Source: Orientallactaga sibirica
Taxonomy: Eukaryota; Chordata; Mammalia; Rodentia; Dipodidae
Assembly (NCBI GenBank): GCA_036365145.1
Contig: JAEOAD010000004.1
Location: 49,072,001-49,136,000, forward strand
Direction: 5' to 3'
Length of the DNA: 64,000 nt
A program made the translations under genes and the position numbers. Position 1 is the first letter of the stretch. The number at the start of each line of letters is the position of its first letter. The notes beneath the pieces were generated by a model. That model saw only the letters and a list, made by a program, of their open reading frames with translations. It ran no database searches and was not told the DNA's origin. This document shows positions 1 through 12,910 of this stretch, piece by piece.

Positions 1-120
1 TTTAACTATTGGAGAAGTAAAATAACTTTGGATAACTTTCCTTTGGGATTTACAAAAGAGAATTGGTCCTTTATAAACTTAGTTTGAAGTGATGACAGTA
101 AAAGATTACACACTCACTTG

Positions 121-264
121 GTTTTTTGAAGTAGAGTGTTGCTCTAACCCAGGCTGACCTGGAATTCACTGTGTAGTCTCAGGCTGGCCTGGAACTCTCT
201 GCAACCCTCCTACTTCTGCCTCCCGAGTGCTGGGATTAAAGGTGTGTACAACCACATCTAGCAG
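121..264 (-). mobile_element. B1 SINE, antisense
   Basis: Reverse complement of a 7SL-derived B1. It shows 'gcccaggctgacctgga'-type and 'gagtgctgggattaaagg' blocks in the expected order, ending in a variant of the 'ccaccacgcc' head. It is moderately diverged. Confidence 0.88.
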
Positions 265-1209
265 CTAATTTGTTTTTAATAGTGATTTGACCTGTGATTC
301 TTTTTCTAGTCTAATGTTAATTAAAATTTTTAAATCTAGGGTTTACAGTTTTAAAATAGTATGTATGTGTGAGCATATTTATTTAGGTATACATTCATCC
401 AGAGTTTGTTTGTTACTGTGGATTTCCTTATATGTATGGAACCTAATGAGATGTCACCATTGGTTTTAGTTTGGTTTTGAAGTTATATTGAATATTTGTA
501 ATTAAAAATATACAGACATACAGATTAAGAAGTGGAAGTTTCCCCTTGCCTCCCTTTTTACTGGCATAGAGAAAGCTGATATGAAACTGAATTGTGTATG
601 TTGAAATAAAATAGGCAAATGTGCTTCTGAGATTGTACCTTGTTGCATCTGATTGCTAACTTCAGGCCATTGTCTTTTCTAAAACATTTTTCAGAAAATG
701 CATTTAACAGACTCTAGAGTTGTTTTAAGCAGTTTTTAAAAGCAGGTGAGGAGAAACTCACTCTGTAAGTATCTAGCTCGTCTCTGGGCCAATGGACTTC
801 TGGGTGCTGGCTTGTGTTTTTGATGGGGGAGATGACGGTGTTGGGTTGGGATACCTTGGTCTCCCAGACTTGTTTCTGAATGAGCAGGAAGAGTTGGGAT
901 AATGGTCCATCCAGCAGCAGGGGAGAAGGGCAGCACAGACCAGTTAAAGCTTCTGTCTGAGGGAATGGGTAAGAATGTGGAAGTGGTCCCCTATAGTTTG
1001 AGGTGTCCTAACTGCTGACAGAGAAGAATCTGCAGACCTTCCCTGGAGTGTTGTTGGTTTATTGATCACATGTCCACAATGTCAGCCAGAGGTGATAACG
1101 CTTCTACAGTAAACACCTTCCTGCCTTTGTTTATTTGTTTTGGTTTGCACTTTTTTTTTCTGGAAGTTTCATCTGTTTCCCCACCCTTAACACACTGAGA
1201 ATACACTTA

Positions 1210-1305
1210 ATTCACACTGTAGCCCAGGCTGGCCTCAAACTCATGATTCTCCTGCCACAGTCTGTTAAGTGCTAGGATTACAGTTATGCACCACTACACG
1301 TGGAC
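1210..1305 (-). mobile_element. Old B1-like SINE fragment, antisense
   Basis: Diverged B1 relative. 'agcccaggctggcctcaaac', 'gtgctaggattacag' and 'accactacac' are in B1 order on the reverse strand. It lacks the dipodoid-type middle seen in younger copies, suggesting an older insertion. Confidence 0.65.
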
Positions 1306-1763
1306 CCTCCTGTGTTTAACTAGACAGCTGTAGTAGATTTCTAACTGTACTGTTCTCTCTCCATTCCCTTCTCTGGTCTGTCTTAGTGCCACAGGGTAGC
1401 TTTCTGATAATACTCGACAGTGGTTTCTAAAATTAAACAAACCAAATCCGTGAGCTCTAGGTGTAGTGAGAAACTTTGTCTCGAAACATAAAGTGGAGAG
1501 AGATTGAAGCAGACATCCAGTGTCAACTCCGGCCTCCTCACTCCCTGTTCAAGCCTACACACAAGAACACGTGTACACACATACACGTGCAAAGTCAAAG
1601 ACAAGTCATGTTATTTATTACATAGTATGTACCATAGATTTCCAAACTGTATTTTGTGTGTATCTTAAACAGCAAACTGCTAGAGTTTTTAAAGATGTGA
1701 TTTTCCAGCTTTGTCTAATGACATTTATGGGCTTCTTCTGTTTAGGTTTATTTGTTGTTATTC

Positions 1764-1872
1764 TTGTTTTGAGACCGTGTCTCACTATGTGGCCCAGGAT
1801 TGCTTCAAACTCATGATTCCCCTGCTTTTGCTTTTCAAGTGCTAGGATTACAGATGTGTCCCTCCACATCCC
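1764..1872 (-). mobile_element. Old B1-like SINE, antisense
   Basis: 'gagaccgtgtctcactatgt', 'ggcccaggattgcttcaaac' and 'gtgctaggattacag' mark a diverged antisense B1 preceded by a T-rich tail. Confidence 0.65.
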
Positions 1873-4800
1873 AAATGTAGATGTGGTCTCTGTGATTGTA
1901 GGCTTCACCTTCCATTCTTATCTGTCATCTATCTTTCAAACAGAAAATGACTTCATATCTTTAAGAGTTCTATAAAGTAGTAATGAGACATTACAAAGTA
2001 GTTATTTAATCATCTTATAGGATAAAGTGTAGTAATGTTCTCCTGGCTCTCTAGCTCCCTAAACATGGCTGTCCTCCTCTCACAATCCCACCTTGAAAAC
2101 AGTTTGGTTATCACCTGTACCATACTGCTTTCATGTAGATTTCTTGGCAGGTACACTGCCTCGGGCAACACAGTCCCAGTACATTTCCTCTACATAGTAT
2201 GTGGTCAGAAATGTTTGCTGATGCAATGATCACGTTTCCAAGAATACCAAAGAAAGGCCATCACAGCTCTGCTTTATTCACTCACTTGACTTCCTTGAAT
2301 GCTCCCAGGATAACTATTAAAAGAGGGAACCTCCCTCACTGCTCTTGCCTCGTCATGTTGGTAAGCATCCACGTTATTCTAGTAGCAAACTTCTCCTGAT
2401 GACTTGGCCAGAGGAAGTAAATGTTACTTAATTCACATGTGCATGTGTGGATTTGCTCCCTAGAAGCCGCCTGATGTTTGTTTATTGATTTTTCTTTTGT
2501 CCACTTATTTAGTTTTCCAAATAGAAACACGGGCCGGTGCTTAAGTGACACTGGGTTTGCTGGTGAAGCGCTTGGTTATTTAGTCAGTTGTGGTGACTTG
2601 TGTCTGTTGTCATAAACAAAATTAACATGGCTTATTATTTAATCTGAATGACTGTCCCATTTAAAAGAAACAGGACCTTTTATTGAAGCTGCAGTCAGGA
2701 AGTTCCTTGGAGGCCACCACTGCTCTGCTTTTGTTAAGAACTAGAAGCCTGTCGCATGCATGTTCAACTAGTCTTGTTGCATTGATTGGAAGCCACCTAA
2801 TTCCCTAAGGTAGACAACCCTGCTTTCACTTAGATTGACTAGGGAGGTAGTGTGGCTTCCTTGATAACTGAATGGTGCAAAGTTATTATTTTTGTGTATG
2901 GCAGTTTTCAGAAATCAGGAACATTCATTTTCTTCTTGTAAGAATTTGGTCCATTTTGACTTCTTTTGTTGACAGCATGTTTGGGGGACATTTTGATTTT
3001 CTTTGACTTTTATTTTCTTTGAAATGGAAATTCCCTGACATCAGGTACATACTGAAGGGCATTGAGAGATTTGATGTTCCTGTACCTCACCCTGTTACTC
3101 TAAGCTAGAGTATGTTAATAATGAGCCCTCCAAGCAGAGAGCTAAGTGCAGCTATATAACTTCTTTCTGCTTCTCATGCGTCTCATGGGTGAGCAGAAAA
3201 GGCTTCATGCCTTCACTGCTTTTCATGCAGCTCTCCGGGGGTCTGTTTCCAGCCATCTCTGGGGAATGAAAGCTTGAACATGCATTTCAGCATTTACTCT
3301 ATGGGGTTCACTGGGTAGGGAAGGGCATCAGCAGTTTTGTTAAGATCGAATGCAGGTGCTAAAGGCTGTGTGGGCATCTTCTACAAGGACATCCAGTCCA
3401 CAGAGCTGGCTGGTGTCCAGGCCTTATGCATAGGGACCCTAAGTCACCATAGTCATACTCAAGGTCACATGCTTCCTGAACCCCACATAGGGCAAGAAAG
3501 AGCAGGGGATCTGTAGCTCCACAGCTGTGTAAAGGGATGAGATGCAGCAGCCCAACTCACAGTTCTTCTTACTGTGTTTGCATGGGAAGTAGGATGCTTG
3601 TGGATATTCACTTGCATCTTGTTAGCCCCACAGTTGGAAGTTAGAAATGGCTAGTAAGTTATTCATTATCACAAGGAGAAAAGGATGTCATGTTTCTGCC
3701 ACTTTTGGGAAGAACTATTGTGATTTAGAAAGATAGAGACATTATTTATAGTTCCCATAATTTTTTATATCAGTCTGTAAGACTGCTTGTATATTTTAAG
3801 GACCCAAAAGCACTGTGTTAGTGAAGAGCCTGAGAGGAGGAAGAAATACTGCACGCTCAGCTGATGCTCATTCACACATTTCACATCACTTTCATATCTG
3901 TTTTATTTGTTGCAAGCAATTATATATGAAGGCAGGTAGGACATGTGTTTGTACATCTCACAGGTAAAATGTGAGAAGGCTTGCTCCAAGTCTCACTCCG
4001 AGTAAGTGTCAGGAGTGAGCTCCATTCTTAGTTCTGTTGCTCCTCCTACTACTATATCATACCTCAGAAGAGGAGAATGGATTAGAGCAAGCAGTGTTAG
4101 TTTGGATGAGTAAAGAAAGGGAGCTACATTTGTCATTCCCAGTGCAGGTTGTCCAGTGTTACACATGGGTGAGGTGGGCTGTGGTAGTGCCCACTCCATT
4201 TGTGACCATCAGGAGACCCTGGTAGAAAGCTAGGGAGTTTCCCAGGGTTTTAGCAGTGTGGAGGGAAGGGTTTTAAAAGTCTGAAAAGGAGAAATGGCTA
4301 GTGAGAATTTGGTAGCATCAACAGTTGTTAACTAACTTGTATTAAATAACAATTGTTTAATAATGTGGGGCCAGGCTTCTCATTCCTAATTGGCAAAGGT
4401 AACACCTGCCAGTGATTGTGAGGCCCAGCTTAGGCAACTCCTAGGATGTGTATATCATAATGGTTGGACAGAATATCCAATAAATGGTTGTTATAATCAT
4501 TATAATATATTTTATCATTTTATCATCATTTATGCTGCTTTTGCTAGTACTGTTTTATTGCTATAATGTCATTGTATCTGTTTTATGATTGTTGCTGCCA
4601 TGGGGACACTATGGTGGCTTCTCCTGTTATGGAGGTCATGGAATTGGTAGATGTGGGACATGAGGAGAGGGGAGAGAGAGAATTATTGCTCACCTCTGTA
4701 TGCTATGCTAGATACTTGGTTTACATTTATCTCAGTTGCTGCATTATTACAATCATCAGTGGAGTCCTGAATGTATGAGATATGTTGGATAATGTAATAG

Positions 4801-6888
4801 AAATAATGTAAGATTAGGAATTATTTAAAATGCCCATTACTACTTTTAAAAGTGAATGGAAAGGTAAAAACAAATATTGTAAGTTAAACCATTGTTAAAG
4901 ATTTTAAAGTGGGAAAAGATCATAAATATCTCCTGGTTTACAGTCCTTGAATGATGAGATCCAGGAAGGTTGGTCTTTGATCAGGGCTGCATAGTACTGC
5001 AGTGGGAGAGTCCAGAGTCCAAAGCCAGCTTTGCAGTTTGCTGCCATTTGGTCTCTTACTTGAGTTGATAAAGCAGAGAACTACTTTTGAGTTTCTGCAA
5101 AATTGCTTTTCCTCCTTCTGGGATCTCAGAGTTAATTTATAAGATGTTGAAAGTTATATATTATCAAGAAACCAGAAATTAGATGATTTCAAACATTTAC
5201 ATAGATTCTAGTTTTGTTCCAATTTTACCAGTAGAGGGCAATGATGAGTTTTAGTAAAACCCAAATGAAAGTTTGAAGGTTTTGATGGTCCAGGTTTATA
5301 ATGAGATCAGAGCCAGCTCTGAACACTCAGCTCCAGTCAGTGGATGTTACTTTATTGAGGAGGCTATTAAAGGGTCAGGCTTTAAGTTCATTTCATAACT
5401 GCCTCTTTCATTTTAAATTAACAGCTAAATTTATGTGATATTTTCTTTTAACAAGCCAAAGTAATCTAGCATTTTACATAACTCATATAAAAGCCCAAAG
5501 TCTCAACTTTGAAAATATGATTGGAGAGATTCTAATATATTGACATTAAATTGATATAATAATATCAGCTACATGAGTTTATTCCCAGAAGTTTTTTTTT
5601 CTTTCTAAGATTCTCCTTACAGCTGGGTAAATAGAAGTAGGAGGGAATCAAAATTGTGCAATGAAAAATAAATCAATCCTATTCCAGTTACTACACACAT
5701 TATGGATTTAGTGACAAATGCCCCAGATGTGACAAATAGGCCCCAGTGTACAGTCCTTACAGCTTCTAGCCTGTTGCTTAGAAACAGACATTTCTATCCA
5801 TAACGTATCTTTCTCTAAAAGAACCTAGGTGTTTGTAGGAAGGAGGACAGTGGTGGTATGCTTCCTATTTTAGGGTGGGGGAACAGTAGATTAGAGAGTT
5901 TGGAGTTGCTGGTGTAATGTGGCTCTAAGTTGACAAGTTTTCCTAGGGTATAGGCTCCTTAATGTTTCTCTATTAATTTTTGAATATGAAAGTTAAGAAG
6001 ACAGAGTTCATTTGGTTGGAACAGTGCCTTTTGGCACTAGGGGGCACTCTCTGAACAGTTTTTGAAAACCTTTTCAGCTATAGATTTCTTTCTTTTGCTC
6101 TGTGGAATTTGACCATGTTTAGGCTGGGGTGAATTCAATAGCAGTGAAGGTAGAGCAGAGTATGCAGAGACTCATCATAGAGAATTTATTTCAGTACAAT
6201 AGGTGAAGCGAGGTAAAACAAAAGAAGAGGAAAAGAAAAACCTGGTTGCTGGTGACTGGGAGCTGACAGCTCTTTGGCAGTTGTGATTTTCTGGTCCTCA
6301 TTTAAGAGAATGTCGGTACTCTTTAGATCAAGGTGTCTTTCGAAGACACTGGGCTTTGTAAAATTTCACAGGTATCTGGAGGCCCACTCTTGGAGATTTA
6401 GAAACAATGGTGAATATTTGAAGAAAGAGGTGCTGGGTTTCTAACTTTGAAGAGAATTGGTTATTTTCTGTTACTGGAAATGGTTAGCCAGAGTCATCGT
6501 TCCATTTTTCTCTCAGGTAGAGGACTGAGCTGTGCACATTCACATGCATTCTATGCTTTATTTTTCCATTTGTGATATTTGCTAACTTTTTCCAAGAGTT
6601 TTTGTATATGAACTAGCTTCTGAAACTTGCCTGCGTACACATGCTGAGAAAAGTACCTCTCCACCTGCTCGTCTTCCACCTTCCACCCTTGCTCCCTGAG
6701 CCTCCCTAGCCCATCAGGACCGAAACCTTTGCTCTCTTATAACCTACCAGGGCCTAGAAATAATTACACAGCCTTCCAGCTCTCTGAAATCCTCATATAC
6801 CATTTCTCTTGAAAGTAGATACACTGCTAAGAATGCAAGGAATTTTCATAGTTGTAAAAATACTACTGTGAACTAGTGTCAGTAAATG
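1873..6888. other. Repeat-poor intronic block
   Basis: About 5 kb with almost none of the young SINEs that crowd the rest of the intron. The only recognisable element is a short MIR-like piece near 4,690-4,755. No ORF here looks coding and no splice-flanked conserved peptide was found. Either chance or selection against insertions (regulatory DNA) could explain it. I cannot tell from sequence alone. Confidence 0.45.
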
Positions 6889-6901
6889 CCTTTTTGATTT
6901 T

Positions 6902-7116
6902 TTAAAGTTTTAAAAAATATTTTAATTTATTTGCAATCAGAGAGGGGGTGTGAACGAATGAGAAGGTGTGTCCCAGGGCCTCCAGCCACTGCGAACAAAC
7001 TCCAAATGCATACACCACTTTGTGCATGTGACTTTTTGTGGGTACTGGGGAATTGAAGCTGGGTCATTATGTTTTACAGGCAAGCACCTTAATCGCTCAG
7101 CCATCTCTCCAGCCCA
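6902..7116 (-). mobile_element. DIP-like (B2-superfamily) SINE, antisense
   Basis: Reverse-complement copy ending 'gccatctctccagccc', with 'ccactgcgaac' and 'caggcaagcacctta' blocks. A 13-bp target-site duplication 'cctttttgatttt' flanks it (6,889-6,901 and 7,117-7,129), which fixes its borders. Confidence 0.92.
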
Positions 7117-7444
7117 CCTTTTTGATTTTATCAAAACTTTATTATCTTTCCAGCTTGTTTCTAATATCTTTATTGGTTCGTCAATTATAGATTAAGATAC
7201 AAATTCTTGCCGTTTAGAAAATGAGCTCCATGACTCATTTTGAACAATGGGGACCATTCAAGACTCCCCTTGATCTATATTTTATAGTCTCTCCCTCCCC
7301 CACTTATCACCTTACCCTTTGACAGACCTTCGCAGAATTGCAGATTCCACTTTTTCCTCCAATATGCAGAACAAGAGAAGTTCCTAAGTGTTTCCATGAA
7401 GACACTATTCCCCCCTCTGTTCAGAAGTCCTGTCCTTCAACTAT

Positions 7445-7812
7445 GTGTTATAGTTGGAATGTGAGCTGTCTCTCAAGGCTCGTTTATTTGAACACTGGGG
7501 AGCAGCCAGTGGCTCTGTTTTGAGAGGCTGGAAACATTTGGGGAGTGGGGTCTACTTGAAGGAAATGGGTCAGTGCGAGTTGGGCTTTGAGCGTTTTAGC
7601 GCACCCCAGTTCCAGCCTGATTTTCTGCTTCCCTATTCAGGGTAAATGTAACAAGTATTTGCCTCATAGGTTTGCCACCATGGAGCTGCACCCCCATACC
7701 TTTCTGGCATGATGGACTTTGCCCCTTGAAACTGTGAGCCAAAAGAAACTCACCTCCCCTAAGTTGTTTCTGTCCACTATTTTGTCACAACCATGAGGAC
7801 AGTTATCAGGTT
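7445..7812 (+). mobile_element. LTR-like repeat, copy 1 of a four-copy family
   Basis: Begins near 'tatagttggaatgtgagctg' and ends with 'ctgtgagccaaaagaaactc' followed by 'attttgtcacaaccatgag'. The same architecture recurs near 11.3, 26.2 and 40.9 kb: an alkyl-pyrimidine body, then 'gtgagccaaaataaac', then 'ttttgtcacagcaatgaga' variants. The AATAAA-like box near the 3' end and a TG start/CA end in the best copy suggest solo LTRs of an ERVL/MaLR-type element. The family name is a guess. Confidence 0.6.
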
Positions 7813-8736
7813 GTTCAGACTAGCAGCTGTGGAGTGACCCTTTCTCATGCCTCCCTGCAGCCCTCACAGTCCCTCCACGTTTCCTCTGAACTGCTTTAGG
7901 ACCTTGGGCCTGATTCTCGTCTTGCTGTCAGTGTCATTTGTATTTCATGACCTTTTACTTTTTCTTCTGTGTCCTCCTGTGAAGTTTTTGGGAGCAGGCC
8001 AAGTGGTGCTTTGCGAGTCCCTGTGTCCCAGGACACAGCAGTCAGTGAATACCTAATGAAGCACAGGGAGCAGAGCATGATGGTGGTGCCGTGGTGATGC
8101 CGTTGTGAAGTTGTGGCAATGGAAGAACGCATGGCTGGTAAAGCAAATAGACTTTTGTTTTGTGAGATGCCTTTCAGCTGGTGCTGACGTCTTACCTTTC
8201 ATGTATGAGACTCAGGGAAAAGCAAATTCAAGGTCTAAAATCTTTTTGTTATCACTGACTGACTGGGAGTCTTGGATGAGCCCCCTCATCTAACACAGGA
8301 TGATTGGGTTCTGTCATCTAATCAAGGTGAACCATGCTCTGAGGATTGTTTGACAGCTAACATTTAGTCCCTGCTGTGTAACATCAGCTCATATTTAATG
8401 AGTAAAGTATTCCAAAACTGGTTTTAAATTAATTTGAGTGTTCTCTAATTTTTGATAATTTACTACGTGTTCCTCATTTAGGGGAAATAATTTTAGACTG
8501 TCTGTACCATGATTCTATAAATCTTTAAAATGAGTGTGACATTTTGGAGACAGGAAGGAGAAAGTCATCGGAAATAATGGAACTATTGGGCATTGTGTGG
8601 AAAGGAAGGAGTCAGTGTCAGTGGAAGGAAGCCAAATGTGCTCTCTTCCTCCCTCCATCCCTCACATTGAGGTTGCTTAGCACAGGGATTTCAGTGAGGT
8701 TAGCAGCTCTCAGTATACACTAAAAAAAAATTCAAA

Positions 8737-8945
8737 GGCTGGAGAGATGGCTCAGCAGTTAAGGTACTTGCCTGCAATTATGTCTAACGACCTGGGTTTA
8801 TTTCCCCAGGACCAACATAAAGCCAGATACACAAAGTGGCACATGCTTCTAGAGTTTGTTTGTAGTGGCTGGAGGAACCAATGTGCCCATTCTTTCTCTC
8901 TTCTCTTTGTCTCTCTCTGCTTACAAAGAATTTTTAAAATTTCAA
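8737..8945 (+). mobile_element. DIP-like SINE
   Basis: Starts 'ggctggagagatggctcagc' and keeps the tRNA-like head with B-box-like 'ggtttatttcc', 'agccagatacac', 'agtggctggagg' and a CT-rich then A-rich tail. Confidence 0.93.
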
Positions 8946-9013
8946 CATAGAAGTGGGCGGGGCACACTTTTGACCTCATCAAGTGTGATTGGCTTACTCA
9001 AGATTCAGGAATA

Positions 9014-9235
9014 TTTTTTAAAATATATTTATTTTATTTATTTAAGAGAGAAAGAGGGAGAGAGAGAAAGAGACAGACAGTATGGACAGGCTAAGGCCTC
9101 CTGCTGCTACAGATAAACTCCAGATTTGTGTGCCACTTTGTGCATTGTAGCTTTACATGGGTCTGGGGGAAACCAACCTGGGTCATCAGGATTTGCAAGC
9201 AAGAGCCTTTAAACACTGGGCCATGCCACCAGCCC
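9014..9235 (-). mobile_element. DIP-like SINE, antisense
   Basis: T/A-rich tail then a (GA)n tract, 'ctgctacagataaactccag', and the reversed tRNA-like head ending in 'gccaccagccc'. It abuts the B1 at 9,248. Confidence 0.88.
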
Positions 9236-9247
9236 AGGATTACTTTT

Positions 9248-9410
9248 ATTTTATTTTATTTTTTTACGTTTTTCAAGGTAGGGTCATGCTTTAGCCCAGG
9301 CTGACCTGGGATTCACTATGTAATCTCAGGGTCACCTTGAGCTCATAGTGATCCTCCTACCTCTGCCTCCTGAATTCTGGATTAAAGGTGTGCACCACCA
9401 TGCATGGCTC
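9248..9410 (-). mobile_element. B1 SINE, antisense
   Basis: 'tttttcaaggtagggtcatg', 'gcccaggctgacctgggatt' and 'ggattaaaggtgtgcaccac' define a B1 with a ttatttta-type tail. An imperfect target duplication (about 'ggattactttt' versus 'gaattactttt') brackets it. Confidence 0.9.
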
Positions 9411-10179
9411 AGAATTACTTTTTTTCTTTAAGGAAGAATTTTTTTGTACTTTAAAAAATATTTTGAAATCCAGTAGTTTGAAAACAAATTAAAATTGAAG
9501 GGATTCAGTCAGCCACCAAGAACAGACATGTACATGGCAATGTCCTTTCAACCCACATTTGACAGGTCACTGAAGTTGCGTTGCTTGATATGTAGCCAGT
9601 TTGTTAGCAGAGGTGATTGAGGAGGAACTGGGAAGCCTTGTTAAATAGAGAAGGTGTGTGTGGGTGAAGAGAAAAGTAGAGGCACTGTGGAAAACCTCCA
9701 GATGTGGCTGGAGGAAAGCCCAGGAGGAGCTGTGTGTCAGAAAGCCAGAACCACCAAAGTAAGCTTGAAGGCTGGGACCCACCGCCAGTTCTTGAGACAG
9801 ACTCCAGCTGAAGTGCCAGTCCTCCATCCTCAGCACACCTTAGCTGCAGCTCAGAGGCATTTCTCCAGAAAGCAAAATTAGAATCAGGCTAAACTTAGGC
9901 CTGTCAGTTACCTGTATTTTTCCTTCAGGTACTTGTAGATACCATTTTGTGTCAACAGATTTATATCACTATTTAAAAAAGTGTGAATAAACTCTACTGC
10001 AGGAATGATTATAATTTTAATGAAAAATAGCTCTTTTTGATGGACTTTAGATTGTTTACAATTTTTTATTATTAATTAAATGGGATGAACATAACCACAC
10101 ATGTATTATTGCCCAAATGTTACCTAGTTTTTTTAGGATAAATTGTTAGGTGTTGAATTACTTGCTAAAAAAATATATG

Positions 10180-10407
10180 GGGGGATGGAGAGATGGCTTA
10201 GTGGTTAAGGCGCTTGCCTGCAAAGCCTAAGGACCCAGATTCGGCTCCCCAGAACCCACATAAGCCAGATGCCCAAGGTGACACATATACCCAAAATTGC
10301 TCATGTGCACAAGATGGCTCATGAGTCTGGAGTTTGATTGTAATGGCTAGAGACCCTGGTGCACCAATTTTCTCTCTCACTCTCATAAATAAAAAAAATT
10401 TAAAAAT
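10180..10407 (+). mobile_element. DIP-like SINE
   Basis: 'gatggagagatggcttag', 'gcgcttgcctgcaaagcc' and 'agccagatgcccaaggtg' are clear. The middle carries a local duplication ('tgctcatgtgcac' / 'ggctcatgagtc') not seen in the other copies. Confidence 0.9.
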
Positions 10408-10519
10408 GTAGTTTATAATTTTTAATGATTATTGCCACACTGATATTTAAAATGGATGGTACTAAACTTCAAATCCAAATTTGAATCTCAGGTCCTTCAC
10501 TTATAGAGCCATGTATTAC

Positions 10520-10690
10520 AGACAGATATACATATACATATATATATATGTATATGTATATGTATACACACACACATATACATATGCATGTATATGTACA
10601 TATATACACACACATACATGCTTTGTTTAGTGCCTAGTATATGGTATTAAATATAATTAGTTGGTATTAAATTATATATATATATATATT
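10520..10690. repeat. TA/CA mixed microsatellite
   Basis: A run of alternating TA, TG and CA dinucleotides (10,520-10,620), then a pure (TA)n near 10,673-10,690. In between 'ggtattaaat' occurs twice. Confidence 0.9.
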
Positions 10691-11314
10691 TGCATTTATT
10701 TTATTTTTCTCGTAGAACTATAGTTGGTATTTAGTAGAGAGAATTCCAAATCTTTGGGTGGTTGGCAAATTGAAACTTTCAGTAACTCTGGGAAAGATTA
10801 GAATATGCCAGGGACTAACACTGATGGACACATAGCCCACTCTGCTGGTCTCAGCTTGGAGCCTGCACTGTGAGGGCCATTAGTGGTCTTAAGAAGAGCT
10901 GGTAGCAATGAGGGACATGGGCTATCTTATCTGTAGCCTGTTCCTGGACAAGGGATTATTTTCAGCATGGGGCCTGGCTGAGTATACAGTGTCCCAAGGT
11001 GTTTTCTTTCCCATCACTCTTTCACTGTAATCTCTTCTTTCCAGAACAAACCAATGACACACAAGCTGCCAGTTGGAAAGCAGTGAGCCAGCCATTTCCA
11101 TCAGCTGCTGGCGTATGCACCGAGAGTGCTCACTGCGGAGGGGGGCTCGAAGAGACCGTGTATGCTTTTCCAGGTTTTGGGCATGACCAGCATCCACAGT
11201 CATGGGGATCATGCAGTTTCCATGCTGAAAATTGCCAGGTCATGTCACTGGAGAGTCATATTCAGCAGATATGGGTCCATAACCCCTGCTGTAGTATGCT
11301 GCTCACCTGTCCCC

Positions 11315-11700
11315 CTGCAAAGGCCCGTGTGTCAAAACTTGTTCTCCAGTGTAGTACTGTTGGGAGGTTGTGAGAATTTTCAGAGGCTGGGCTCAGTGGG
11401 CTGTCTTCAAGAGTGCGGTCTGGTGGGTGTGAGCTACCAAAGTGTGTAGTGAGGTATCGGTGCCTTTCTGCTTCTGTTTTGTTCTCTCTGGATCCTGGCT
11501 GCCATGAGGTGAGAAATGTTGCTCTGTTTTGTGCTTCTTGCCTTGATATACTACTGTCTCACCACAGGCCCAAAGGCAGCACTGGCCAAGTGACCATGGG
11601 CTGAAACCTTTGAATCCATGGACCAGAATAACCTTTTAACTCTTTATGGGCTGGTCATCTTTGGTGTTTGTTACATTAACAGAAAGCTGACTAACAACCA
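11315..11700 (+). mobile_element. LTR-like repeat, copy 2
   Basis: Related to the 7.4-kb copy. It has 'gctgaaacctttgaatcc', 'gaccagaataaccttt', and a terminal 'gtttgttacattaacagaa' followed by 'gctgactaac'. It is the most diverged of the four. Confidence 0.5.
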
Positions 11701-12119
11701 TGTACTCTGCTTTGTGAATAAACAGGCCAAGTGATGGTGGAGCAAGCGATTGAGACAGCTCCTTTCTGCTCTGCCTCCTGGGTTGGAAGGAAGCCACATT
11801 ACTAAGCTCATTTGTTAGTCTTGCTTTGTGGTTATAGAGTTATCGCTCAAACACCTGTATCATCTGCTGCTTTTATCCCTTCACCTACCAGCCTCATGAG
11901 GCTGTGTCATCCTTCCCATGGTCACTCCCCACCCCCCGTGATAGTTCTCTGCACTGTGCATGTAACTGTGATCACAAGAGGAGATACTGATATGGCGATT
12001 GAGTGGGTTTTTAATCACTGGTTAAGACCTGCATTTCTGCTTTTGACTTCCGGTTCACTGCTTTCTAAAAAACATTGCTTAAGCTGCAATTAGATGGCAG
12101 AAACAATTAATGGACTGTA

Positions 12120-12225
12120 GGTTCATTAAAGACCAGGGACTACCCTATTTACTTCTCTGTCATCAGTTCTTTGCAGGCTTGTGATAAAATAGGTGTTTAA
12201 TACATGTTAGCCAGATGAATGAGTG
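12120..12225 (+). mobile_element. L2 3'-end fragment
   Basis: Order of 'agaccagggactaccc', 'tctctgtcatcagttc' and 'aataggtgtttaatacatg' followed by 'gatgaatgagtg' matches the conserved 3' end of L2 (sense). Confidence 0.55.
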
Positions 12226-12449
12226 TGAATGTGATTAGACTTAACGTTATCCTTACTGGGACTTAGGCAGATGTGCATCAAACTTCTTCCATCAAAGATT
12301 CAATGAAGTTCTTTCTGATTAGTATTTGGAGGGAAGGAGGGCAGGATTTTTTAGGATTGAGGACAGTGATATACATTGCGTATAACATTGAAACTTTCAG
12401 GAGCCTTATATCTGGTGAATTACAAATTAGAATTTAGGTAGATACTGAA

Positions 12450-12533
12450 GGGCTAGAATGTGGCTCTTGCCTAGCATGTCTGAAGCCCTGGGATCAATCT
12501 CTAGTAACAGACACACACTCTGAAGAATTCAAT
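12450..12533 (+). mobile_element. ID element with internal deletion
   Basis: 'gggctagaatgtggctc' followed by 'ttgcctagcatg' and 'gccctgggatcaatctc' is a tRNA-Ala-derived ID SINE that has lost the 'agtggtagagc' part of the A-box region. A clean target duplication 'tagatactgaa' lies at 12,439-12,449 and 12,534-12,544. Confidence 0.8.
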
Positions 12534-12649
12534 TAGATACTGAACATTTCTCTTTGAAGTTTTAAGATAAAAATTATTCCTTTTATGAAGTGGATTTTGG
12601 TGACTTGACTAATTAGACAGAGAATTGAGAAAATGAAATCATCATCAAA

Positions 12650-12770
12650 AGCATAGCACAGATAAATAGGAAAATAAAATTAGGGGGGAGAGAGGAAGGG
12701 CGAGAAGGAGAGAGGATGGGGAGGGACAGGAGAAGGGAGGATAAGGAAGAGAGATTAAAATTATGGAAGA
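12650..12770. repeat. GA-rich polypurine tract
   Basis: About 75 nearly pure purines around 12,683-12,757 (ggggggagagaggaaggg-type). Low complexity, with no other assignment. Confidence 0.8.
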
Positions 12771-12910
12771 TGGGTGAGAAACTGACCTAGTCTCCTTGAG
12801 AAATTGTAGAGAAAATGCAAGAGAGATGGTCTTTGAATAACTTTCCAGAGGTTATGAAAGTTGTCTACAGAAACAGGAAATATGATTATAAGATAAATCT
12901 GAGCCACAAA

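Noticed and set aside
8737..8810. tRNA-gene-like A/B box heads in DIP and ID copies
   Set aside because: These are SINE internal promoters. No cloverleaf with a proper acceptor stem is formed, so no tRNA gene is called.
9841..9885. 'catttctccagaaagcaaaa' resembling the STK39 KFFQKAK codons
   Set aside because: The residues before and after do not match STK39 and no splice sites fit.
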